A stretch of 6,914 nucleotides of DNA, taken from the NCBI GenBank assembly GCA_009787075.1, contig WRGS01000144.1, forward strand, positions 1 through 6,914, read 5' to 3'. Each line of letters starts with the position of its first letter. Position 1 is the first letter of the stretch. The translations under genes and the position numbers were made by a program. Positions 1-6,011 of the stretch are shown here, piece by piece. This DNA comes from Paludibacter sp. (GTDB taxonomy: Bacteria > Bacteroidota > Bacteroidia > Bacteroidales > Paludibacteraceae). The notes under the pieces are model-generated. The model was given only the letters and a program-made list of their open reading frames with translations. It had not been told where the DNA came from and searched no databases.

Positions 1-1485
1 GAAATTACAAAAACCGCAACTGCTATTGAGGTAAATACCAACTCTTTAACTCTTTTGAAAAAAGGAATTGACACAAATCTCAGCGTTGTTTCCAAAGGAA
101 TTTCCACCGCAGAAATGACACAAAACCTTGAATTTTACAGCGCAAAAGCAACCGCGTACTCGGCTGCTATCGCCGCCGATACCAAGAAAAAAGTTGAGTT
201 GCAAAAAACTCTTGAACGGCTCAATGCACAACTTGCGCAGGAAAAAAACAAAAACGGAACAAAAAGCGGAATTTTGAAACTTTCGCTTATTGCACCAATG
301 GCTGCAAATGCAAATATTACAGTAACTTACTATACTTCGGCAGCAGGCTGGACTCCTTATTATGATATGAACATCGCCTCAATTGATAAACCTGTGGTAC
401 TGCAACGCCGCTCAAAAGTGCGCCAAACAACAGGTTTGGATTGGAACAGAATAAATCTCACGCTTTCCACCGCGCAGCCATCGCGAGGAAAAGACGCGCC
501 GCTGTTTCAAACGTGGTTTTTGAATTATGTTTATGAAAATAACAGATTGCAAGAAAATTACGCATCAAATTCTATTTCTTATGATAAAAAAATGGTAAAT
601 GCTCCAGATTATGCTCCAGGCACAGCATCAAACATAAGGATAAGAGGAGCTGTAGATAATCAACCTTTGTATGTTCTTGATGGCGCGCCTTTATATGTCG
701 TTGATGGCGTGCCTTGCGAGTCAAATCCGAATCTTGACCCGTCTGCAATTGAAAGTATGAATATTATCAAAGATGGAAGCGCAACATCAATTTACGGCTC
801 ACGTGCAAGCAATGGCATAATTTTAATTACTACGAAAAAAATGGAAGATTATGTTCTTACCGAAGAAAAACAAATCAGCGAGGAATATAAAATTGATTTG
901 CCAAGCACAATTCCCGGAAATGGAAAAGAACAGGTTATTGACCTGAAAAAGAACGAGTTGCAGGTAACTTACAAATATTATTGCGCTCCAAAACTTGATG
1001 AAAACGTTTATCTGATTGCAGAATTTACCGATTGGGAAAAACTTAATTTGCTCAACGGAATGGCAAATGTAACTTACGACGGCACTTTTGTCGGGCAAAC
1101 TTTCCTCAACGCGCAATCTGCACAAAAAACGCTTTCTGTTACGCTCGGAACGGATAAACGAATTACCGTAAAACGCGAAAAAATGATGGATTATTCGTCT
1201 GTAAAACTATTGAGCAGCGACACAAAAGTTACTTTGACATATAAAATTTCTGTTAAAAACAATCAAAACAAGCCGATTTTTCTTGTTCTCAAAGACCAGT
1301 ATCCCGTTTCGCAGCAAAAAGAAATTGAGGTAGAATTTTTGAAAAAAGAAACAACCACGCCAACTTTCAATAAAGAAGAAATAGGCGTAATTACTTGGGA
1401 AACAAACCTTTCGGCAGGCGAAAGCAAAGAATACCGCATTGCATATTCGGTAAAATATCCCAAAGGAAGAAAAATAAATTTGTAA
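1..1485 (+). CDS. DUF4139 (MuiA-type) protein with an embedded SusC/RagA signature segment, 5'-truncated
   Basis: The frame is open from base 1 and ends at TAA 1483-1485, giving 494 visible codons. The start and the usual N-terminal DUF4140 part lie outside the window; TTG at 55 is only an internal codon. In visible-codon numbering, a charged, probably coiled-coil segment (about 40-85) leads into DUF4139. Family landmarks are GWTPYYD (116-122), the W-F-L-N segment (172-175), YKYYCAPKLDE (324-334), TDWEKLNLL (about 346-354) and VKREK (390-394), with a beta-rich C-terminus ending near KYPKGRK. Codons about 212-280 interrupt the domain with a TonB-receptor plug-like SusC/RagA signature: IRIRG, PLYVVDGVP, AIESMNIIKDGSATSIYGSRASNG, then IILITTKK. 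Proteins of this family are often called mucoidy inhibitor MuiA; their biochemical role is not established and an envelope location is inferred. Family assignment is confident, function is not. Confidence 0.88.
   Translation, partial: EITKTATAIEVNTNSLTLLKKGIDTNLSVVSKGISTAEMTQNLEFYSAKATAYSAAIAADTKKKVELQKTLERLNAQLAQEKNKNGTKSGILKLSLIAPMAANANITVTYYTSAAGWTPYYDMNIASIDKPVVLQRRSKVRQTTGLDWNRINLTLSTAQPSRGKDAPLFQTWFLNYVYENNRLQENYASNSISYDKKMVNAPDYAPGTASNIRIRGAVDNQPLYVLDGAPLYVVDGVPCESNPNLDPSAIESMNIIKDGSATSIYGSRASNGIILITTKKMEDYVLTEEKQISEEYKIDLPSTIPGNGKEQVIDLKKNELQVTYKYYCAPKLDENVYLIAEFTDWEKLNLLNGMANVTYDGTFVGQTFLNAQSAQKTLSVTLGTDKRITVKREKMMDYSSVKLLSSDTKVTLTYKISVKNNQNKPIFLVLKDQYPVSQQKEIEVEFLKKETTTPTFNKEEIGVITWETNLSAGESKEYRIAYSVKYPKGRKINL
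634..840 (+). other. SusC/RagA (TonB plug-like) signature segment inside DUF4139
   Basis: Codons about 212-280 of the upstream gene read like the plug-domain signature of SusC/RagA TonB-dependent receptors: an IRG lead-in, a PLYVVDG box, 'DPSAIESMNIIKDGSATSIYG', then SRASNGIILITTKK. In true SusC proteins this lies near the N-terminus of a protein of about 1000 residues with a 22-strand barrel. Here it is flanked on both sides by DUF4139 sequence and no barrel follows, so it cannot be a transporter plug in the normal sense. It may act as a docking or interaction surface, but that is inference. I believe some Bacteroidota DUF4139 proteins share this insertion, but could not check. Confidence 0.8.
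664..711 (+). repeat. 24-bp in-frame tandem duplication (PLYVLDGA / PLYVVDGV)
   Basis: Bases 664-687 and 688-711 are two adjacent 24-bp copies matching at 20 of 24 positions. They encode PLYVLDGA and then PLYVVDGV, so the core box of the SusC/RagA signature is present twice. The second copy is closer to the classical form (YVVDGVP). The duplication keeps the reading frame and adds eight residues. Confidence 0.85.
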
Positions 1486-1502
1486 AAATTTGATTAAAAA
1501 AA

Positions 1503-1532
1503 TTTGAATTTAAAAAATAAATTGTACTTTTG
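1503..1532 (+). promoter_or_regulatory. Putative sigma-ABfr-type promoter downstream of the DUF4139 gene
   Basis: TTTG at 1503-1506 is followed after 18 bases by TACTTTTG at 1525-1532. This fits the Bacteroidota -33 (TTTG) and -7 (TAnnTTTG) pattern. The expected transcript start is around 1538-1540, about 205 bases before gpsA. The transcript would run through the hairpin at 1594-1618, either as a long gpsA leader or as a separate small RNA. This is a sequence match only. Confidence 0.5.
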
Positions 1533-1593
1533 CGCTTATCAAATTGTAAGAGGCGAAATTTTAGAAATTGTTTAAATTTTATAAAGTAAGGGT

Positions 1594-1618
1594 TGATTTT
1601 GCCCCTATGGCAAAATCA
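1594..1618. other. Perfect 10-bp inverted repeat (hairpin), no U-tract
   Basis: TGATTTTGCC at 1594-1603 and GGCAAAATCA at 1609-1618 pair perfectly around a 5-base loop (CCTAT). Two G-T pairs could extend the stem outward. Neither strand has a T-run directly after the stem, so it is not a standard intrinsic terminator. It could be an operator, an RNA stability element or a leader structure; the sequence does not decide. Confidence 0.6.
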
Positions 1619-1707
1619 GTAATAAAAAAGAACTGGTTAAACAAAGGTACAATATACATAACATTTATTTTGATTAATTTTTAAGCAAACTATAAAAAAA
1701 ATAATTG

Positions 1708-1715
1708 TATTTTTG
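1708..1715 (+). promoter_or_regulatory. Putative gpsA-proximal promoter -7 box
   Basis: TATTTTTG at 1708-1715 matches the TAnnTTTG box and lies 29 bases before the gpsA ATG. A start near 1722 would leave a leader of roughly 20-25 bases, which is normal for this group. The -33 region is poor: I see no good TTTG 18-20 bases upstream. It is the likeliest main promoter of gpsA on position, but only moderately supported. Confidence 0.45.
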
Positions 1716-1744
1716 CAATGCGCTTTATTTGTAAATTATAATTG

Positions 1745-2791
1745 ATGGATTTACTCGACCGATTAAGAAAATACGCAACGTCTGTTGGTGAAGAAAAACC
1801 TCAACAATATCGTGTAGCGGTAATCGGCGGTGGCAGTTGGGCTACCGCACTTGCCAAAATTGTGCTCACCAACGAGGCGGGAATTAATTGGTATATGCGC
1901 CGTCAAGACCAGATTAACGAGTTTATACAGACAAGTAAAAATCCATCGTACCTTACAGGCTTGCGTTTTGATGTAAGTAAAATTTGGTTCACCGACGGAA
2001 TGAACGACCTTGTCAAAGCATCTGATATTCTTATATTTGCAACTCCATCTCCTTTTCTCAAGCAGCATTTGAAGCGGCTTTGGCGCGGCTTGGAAAAGAA
2101 AATTATAATTTCGGCAATAAAGGGAATTGTCCCCGACGAAAATCAGATAATTTCCGAATATTTTGAAAAAGAATATGATGTTCCAAAAGACCAAATCGCT
2201 GTTCTGACAGGTCCTTGCCACGCCGAAGAAGTTGCACTTGAACGTCTTTCGTATCTTACAATCGGGTGCAGCAGCCGCGACCGCGCCCGCGAATTGTCCC
2301 AACTTTTTTCAACGCCTTACATTAAAACCACAGTAAGCGACGACATTGTCGGAATTGAATACAGTTCGGTAATGAAAAATATTTATGCAATCGCTTCAGG
2401 AATATGCCACGGATTGAAATACGGCGATAATTTTCAGGCGGTTTTGCTCTCGAATGCAATTCGTGAAATTAATCGCTTTTGCAGCGCGGCAAATCCAACG
2501 CCGCGCAACACTGACGAAAGCGCATATCTCGGCGATTTGCTCGTTACAGCATACTCAAAATTCAGCCGAAACAGACTTTTCGGTACAATGATTGGCAAGG
2601 GATATTCGGTAAAAACAGCGCAAATGGAGATGGAAATGATAGCCGAAGGATATTATGCAACAAAATGTATCCACGAATTGAACGAAAAATATCAGGTAAC
2701 AATGCCTGTTTTAGATGCAATTTACAAAATTCTTTACGAAAAAGGCGCGCCTATTATTGAGATAAAAAAATTAAGCGATATGATGAAATAA
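1745..2791 (+). CDS. gpsA: Glycerol-3-phosphate dehydrogenase [NAD(P)+]
   Basis: This 348-residue cytoplasmic enzyme reduces dihydroxyacetone phosphate to sn-glycerol-3-phosphate, the backbone for phospholipid synthesis. The Rossmann dinucleotide loop is GGGSWATA at residues 28-35. It is followed by the conserved SAIKGIVP (Lys126), GPCHAEE (156-162) and the catalytic-lysine segment YSSVMKN (Lys211). The helical C-terminal domain has GDNFQAVLLSNAI, RNRLFGTMIGKGYSV and EMEMIAEGYY, all typical of the Bacteroidales form. ATG 1745 is chosen; a TTG codon lies directly before it at 1742 and no Shine-Dalgarno site is visible. About 20 residues precede the Rossmann strand, somewhat longer than I recall for Bacteroides GpsA. 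The gene appears to be transcribed alone, with no lysS or pgi next to it. The identification is very secure. Confidence 0.98.
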   Translation: MDLLDRLRKYATSVGEEKPQQYRVAVIGGGSWATALAKIVLTNEAGINWYMRRQDQINEFIQTSKNPSYLTGLRFDVSKIWFTDGMNDLVKASDILIFATPSPFLKQHLKRLWRGLEKKIIISAIKGIVPDENQIISEYFEKEYDVPKDQIAVLTGPCHAEEVALERLSYLTIGCSSRDRARELSQLFSTPYIKTTVSDDIVGIEYSSVMKNIYAIASGICHGLKYGDNFQAVLLSNAIREINRFCSAANPTPRNTDESAYLGDLLVTAYSKFSRNRLFGTMIGKGYSVKTAQMEMEMIAEGYYATKCIHELNEKYQVTMPVLDAIYKILYEKGAPIIEIKKLSDMMK

Positions 2792-2800
2792 TTGAAAAAA

Positions 2801-2816
2801 AGGCACGATTTTTGCA
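2801..2816 (+). promoter_or_regulatory. Putative sigma-54 (RpoN) promoter of the OmpA-family gene
   Basis: AGGCACGATTTTTGCA matches the sigma-54 consensus TGGCACG-N4-TTGCA at every fixed position except the first base. The invariant GG (2802-2803) and GC (2814-2815) are exactly ten bases apart, as required for the -24/-12 elements. The expected start is near 2827, leaving an AT-rich leader of about 78 bases before ATG 2905. No TAnnTTTG box is visible in the same spacer, which makes this the best promoter candidate for the gene. An activator-binding site would be expected upstream, inside gpsA; I could not identify one. Confidence 0.7.
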
Positions 2817-2904
2817 GAAAAATTGAATAAAGTTAAGAAATTTTAAAATTAAATATTTATATAAATAATAATAAAAATTAATTCGTAAAAAAATTATTAC
2901 AAAG

Positions 2905-4413
2905 ATGAAAAGAGTTAAATTAAGTATCGCAGCATTGGCAATTTTTTGTGCCGGTGCTCTGACAGCCCAAACAACTTCCAATCCTTGGTTGATTGGAATT
3001 GGTGCGCACGCTGAAAACCACATGGCTGTAAAAGATGCCAGCTTTGGTAAAACATTGTCGAACTTTAAAGGCGTTTTTGCTTTTAAAGATTATTCAATTT
3101 CTCCTCCTTGGACGAAACTGACAGTTGCACGCAATTTGAATAAATTGTTGGTGCTCGATTGGCAAACAACAGTAGGAAATGTGCCTAACAAGCGCATCGA
3201 CATGGACAAGCAATTTTTCCTGATGACAGGTCTTGGTTTGCAATTCAAACTTGCAGGCTTGTGGAACGAAAATAGCTGGTTTGACCCCTACATTCGCCTT
3301 GGTGCAAGTTATTTGCGCCACGATTACAGCAACGTTAATTTCCCTTTGGAAGATGCTAATGGTCTGTTTATTCCAAGTTTCAGCAACAAAGAAAGCGTGA
3401 AGAACTTTGCAAATCACTTTATGGCGCCCGGCGGCATTGGTGCAAACTTTTGGTTTACCGAAAATCTCGGTTTGAACCTTCAAGGCGATTACGTTCCATC
3501 TCCCATTGACGGAAGCGACGTATCTAACTTTTGGCAGGCTTCTGCATCGTTGATGATTCGTTTCGGCAGCAAAGACTCTGACGGAGACGGAATCAAAGAC
3601 AACAAAGACCGTTGCCCAAATGTAGCAGGTCCAAAAGAAAATGGCGGTTGCCCGTGGGAAGACAGTGATGGCGATGGCGTTTTAGATAAAGACGACAAAT
3701 GCCCCAGTGTAGCAGGTCCAGCTGAAAATAACGGTTGCCCTTGGCCAGATACCGATGGTGACGGAGTTCTCGACCAGTACGACAAATGCCCCAATGTAGC
3801 AGGTCCGAAAGAAAACAATGGTTGTCCTTGGCCTGATACCGATGGAGATGGAGTAACCGACAACATTGACCGCTGCCCCAATGTAGCAGGTCCGAAAGAA
3901 AATAACGGTTGTCCTTGGCCTGATAGCGACGGAGACGGAATTTTGGATAAAGACGATGACTGCCCGAATCAATTTGGTTTGAAAGAATACAGAGGCTGCC
4001 CGAAACCAACAGCAGTTGCAGTAACCGAAGCATTTAAAGATAAGAATTTGTTGTTCGACCTTGGCAAATCAACAATCCGCCCAAGTTCATCGGCAGCGTT
4101 GGACGAAGCCGCTAAGGCTATTAAAGCATCGCCAAACGAAAAATTCCTTATCATCGGTGAAACCGACAAAAAAGGCAATGATGCTTCTAACCTGAAACTT
4201 TCTCAGGCAAGAGCGGCAGCAGTTGTAGCAGCGTTGGAAAAACGCGGTGTAAATCCTGCTCAACTGAAATCTATTGGAGTTGGTGAAGCAAATGCTGTAG
4301 TTCCTGAAACTGCATCAGACGCAGAACGTCAGCAAGACCGTAAAGTTGTTGTAAAATCGCCAACAGACGAAGAATGGGCAACATACGGCAAATCTGATGT
4401 TAAGAAAAAATAA
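2905..4413 (+). CDS. OmpA-family outer-membrane protein with five thrombospondin type-3 repeats
   Basis: A 502-residue protein likely to link the outer membrane to peptidoglycan. Residues 1-21 form a signal peptide (KR start, hydrophobic core, cleavage after LTA). Residues 22 to about 220 alternate in a way that suits a small OmpA/OprF-like beta-barrel, ending in ASLMIRFG. Residues 224-368 are five 29-residue TSP3 repeats with DxDGDG calcium loops and two cysteines each. The C-terminal OmpA domain runs from about 375 to 485. Asp421 and Arg436 sit 15 residues apart, as do the diaminopimelate-binding pair Asp271/Arg286 of E. coli OmpA, and NLKLS precedes Arg436. The usual GHTD is GETD here. The tail is lysine-rich (KSDVKKK). 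The gene has its own sigma-54-like promoter and terminator, so it is probably monocistronic. Cys15 lies in the signal core, not in a lipobox. Confidence 0.95.
   Translation: MKRVKLSIAALAIFCAGALTAQTTSNPWLIGIGAHAENHMAVKDASFGKTLSNFKGVFAFKDYSISPPWTKLTVARNLNKLLVLDWQTTVGNVPNKRIDMDKQFFLMTGLGLQFKLAGLWNENSWFDPYIRLGASYLRHDYSNVNFPLEDANGLFIPSFSNKESVKNFANHFMAPGGIGANFWFTENLGLNLQGDYVPSPIDGSDVSNFWQASASLMIRFGSKDSDGDGIKDNKDRCPNVAGPKENGGCPWEDSDGDGVLDKDDKCPSVAGPAENNGCPWPDTDGDGVLDQYDKCPNVAGPKENNGCPWPDTDGDGVTDNIDRCPNVAGPKENNGCPWPDSDGDGILDKDDDCPNQFGLKEYRGCPKPTAVAVTEAFKDKNLLFDLGKSTIRPSSSAALDEAAKAIKASPNEKFLIIGETDKKGNDASNLKLSQARAAAVVAALEKRGVNPAQLKSIGVGEANAVVPETASDAERQQDRKVVVKSPTDEEWATYGKSDVKKK
3574..4008 (+). repeat. 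Five tandem 87-bp units encoding TSP3 calcium-binding repeats
   Basis: Units begin at 3574, 3661, 3748, 3835 and 3922, each exactly 87 bp (29 residues). The pattern is D-x-D-G-D-G at residues 1-6, Asp at 9 and 12, C-P at 14-15 and G-C-P at 25-27. Units 1-4 share a V-A-G-P core and end in Trp28; unit 5 is the most divergent (F-G-L-K, Lys28). Such arrays bind calcium and form a stiff linker, here between barrel and peptidoglycan-binding domain. The cysteine pairs may form disulfides in the periplasm, which is inferred. Confidence 0.93.
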
Positions 4414-4447
4414 TTAAACTTTTGTTTATATTATATATTTGATAATG

Positions 4448-4488
4448 AAAAGTGCAGCGTTGAGAAACGTTGCACTTTTTTATTTTAT
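4448..4488 (+). terminator. Strong intrinsic terminator after the OmpA-family gene
   Basis: AAAAGTGCAGCGTT (4448-4461) pairs with AACGTTGCACTTTT (4466-4479) over 14 bp with a single G-U wobble. The loop is GAGA, a GNRA-type tetraloop. A T-rich tract (TTTTTTATTTTATT) forms the 3' side of the stem and what follows. It starts about 35 bases after the stop codon and should end the OmpA-family transcript. Confidence 0.9.
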
Positions 4489-4510
4489 TAAAAAATAATT
4501 CAAAAATTTT

Positions 4511-4538
4511 TTTGTATTATTAAAAATCAATATCTTTG
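4511..4538 (+). promoter_or_regulatory. Putative promoter of the type B T9SS cargo gene
   Basis: TATCTTTG at 4531-4538 is a full match to the TAnnTTTG -7 box, 21 bases before ATG 4560. The nearest -33-like TTTG is at 4511-4514, only 16 bases upstream, which is short for this promoter class. The leader would be very short, about 15 bases. Placement between the terminator and the gene supports it. Confidence 0.55.
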
Positions 4539-4559
4539 TAGAATTAAAAATGAATTTTT

Positions 4560-5813
4560 ATGAAAAAATATAAAATATTAATATTCACATTATTAGCAAT
4601 TTTTTGTACTGCAAATGCGCAAATTATTGTAAGCAATCCGGCAGGCAGCGAAGTACATTACGACACTTACGCAGGAATTACTTATCTTGTTGTTTTTGAC
4701 CATATTACAGCGCAATCTCAAATTGAATACACAGGCGCAGGAACAACTTTTGAATGGTATAAATTTTCAAATCCCGCAATTTCTATCAGCAACCAGAATT
4801 ATATTTCGCCTGACGGGGCTACGGGTTATTCTTTGAAAATTGACGGCGCTCAGGAAATTACTTTTTGGGTTATTGATTATTCTCAAATTATGCCGCAAAT
4901 TAACAATGTTACTTTCAACCCCAATGATGCCAATGCCTGCGAACATGTTGTTTTAAATTTTTTCGGAAATATTCCGCCGCTTCGGTATCAAGACAAGAAC
5001 GGCGAAATTCATAATATTAACAGAAATGTATCCGTAACTTATACCACTCAAAGTTGGGGAACAGATGCGTGGATTACTGCCGACACTACGGCTGTAACCG
5101 TTTTAAACGGAAATAATTCAGCGCAAATACCTGCGCCCTTAGTAAATACAAATTTCTCTGCTACAATATCCGACCCTTTTGCAAATGATTTGGGAATTAC
5201 GCCTGCAACTGTACAAAGCGTTACATATCAGGCAATTGCGGTAAAGAACAAACTTATCACCGAAACCACAACCCGCGATGCCGCAAACGAACACCAGCGA
5301 CCTGACAATAAAAATTTTCTCGAAGGTTCTGCTCCGCTTGATATTCATTTTATCGGCAATCCGACCGCCGCTGTTGCACACAATCAATGGACGGTTTTTA
5401 AGGAAAATATATTCTTTTTTACGCGCACAGCAGCCGATTTTCGTTATACTTTCAACGACTACGGACAATATAAGATTGTGCTTGTTTCGTCAAATCAGCA
5501 ATGTTCCTACACCGATTCTGTGAATGTAAAAATCAACGAGTCGGCTTTGGAAGTGCCAAATGTTTTTACGCCCAACGGTGATGGGATAAATGACGAATTC
5601 CGCGTGGCATACCGCTCTTTGCGCAGTTTTCAAATGGCTGTGTATAACCGCTGGGGCAATAAAATTTTTGAAACCAACGATCCGCAACGTGGCTGGAATG
5701 GTAAAATAGGGCAGCGCGATGCAGCAGCAGGTCCTTATTTTTATTATATAAAAGCCACAGGCACGGACGGCAGAAAATATGTACTTAAAGGCGATATAAA
5801 TCTGATTAGGTAA
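4560..5813 (+). CDS. Secreted protein with PKD-like domain and CHU_C (type B) T9SS sorting domain
   Basis: A 417-residue exported protein. Residues 1-20 are a signal peptide (MKKYK start, hydrophobic core, cleavage after ANA). Residues 21 to about 255 are Asn/Thr-rich, probably Ig-like beta-sandwich material with no recognised catalytic motif. Residues about 258-327 resemble a PKD/Ig-like fold (start APLDIHF, then FRYTFNDYGQYKIVLVSS). Residues 330-417 are the gliding-motility-associated C-terminal domain: VPNVFTPNGDGINDEF, YNRWGNKIFE, GWNGK, AAGPYFYYIKA, KGDINLIR. That domain directs substrates through the type IX system in Bacteroidota. The protein is therefore probably delivered across the outer membrane and either released or surface-attached. 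The substrate or partner is unknown; an adhesin or surface structural role is inference. It stands alone between a terminator and the next promoter. Confidence 0.9.
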   Translation: MKKYKILIFTLLAIFCTANAQIIVSNPAGSEVHYDTYAGITYLVVFDHITAQSQIEYTGAGTTFEWYKFSNPAISISNQNYISPDGATGYSLKIDGAQEITFWVIDYSQIMPQINNVTFNPNDANACEHVVLNFFGNIPPLRYQDKNGEIHNINRNVSVTYTTQSWGTDAWITADTTAVTVLNGNNSAQIPAPLVNTNFSATISDPFANDLGITPATVQSVTYQAIAVKNKLITETTTRDAANEHQRPDNKNFLEGSAPLDIHFIGNPTAAVAHNQWTVFKENIFFFTRTAADFRYTFNDYGQYKIVLVSSNQQCSYTDSVNVKINESALEVPNVFTPNGDGINDEFRVAYRSLRSFQMAVYNRWGNKIFETNDPQRGWNGKIGQRDAAAGPYFYYIKATGTDGRKYVLKGDINLIR

Positions 5814-5852
5814 TTTTTATGAATTTTTAATAAAAATTTAACATAAATTTCA

Positions 5853-5882
5853 TTGAAATTGATTTTAATAATACTAACTTTG
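5853..5882 (+). promoter_or_regulatory. Putative sigma-ABfr-type promoter of the type A-like T9SS cargo gene
   Basis: TTG at 5853-5855, a gap of 19 bases, then TAACTTTG at 5875-5882. Both boxes and the spacing fit the Bacteroidota housekeeping promoter. The start would be near 5889, leaving a leader of about 120 bases before ATG 6012. That is long for this group, and I see no strong fold in it. Confidence 0.6.
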
Positions 5883-6011
5883 CGGCAAAAATGAATTGAA
5901 AAAATTTAAGATATTGATTTTGATAAAAGTTTTGTAAATCAGGTAAAATACTCTTTTTAAACAGCGAAATAAATTTAATAACTAATATAAACTTTTTAAT
6001 TTTAATGTAAC

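Noticed and set aside
55..57. TTG 55 as the start of the DUF4139 gene
   Set aside because: The frame is open to base 1, and the family normally has an N-terminal DUF4140 region before this point, so the gene continues upstream of the window.
2743..2752. Palindrome AGGCGCGCCT near the end of gpsA as a regulator-binding site
   Set aside because: It encodes part of Lys-Gly-Ala-Pro in gpsA, and the same GGCGCGCC core recurs at 682-689 as Gly-Ala-Pro; codon choice explains it.
2905..2967. OmpA-family protein as a lipoprotein because of Cys15
   Set aside because: The residues before the cysteine (A-I-F) do not form a lipobox, and a normal signal peptidase I site (LTA) follows.
3489..4033. Long open frames on the minus strand over the TSP3 repeats
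   Set aside because: They are repeat-driven shadows of the OmpA-family gene; the + strand protein is unmistakable.
4550..4573. A 7-codon upstream frame (ATG 4550) overlapping the start of the type B cargo gene
   Set aside because: Very short, in AT-rich DNA, with no sign of a regulatory role; the predicted transcript start is only a few bases before it.
5812..5838. A/T-only inverted repeat (AATTTTTAT / ATAAAAATT) just after the type B cargo gene, as a terminator
   Set aside because: The stem has no G-C pairs and would be too weak to count as a terminator; it is expected by chance in such AT-rich sequence.
6005..6010. ATG-TAA start-stop pair one base before ATG 6012
   Set aside because: Curious but six bases long; most likely chance.
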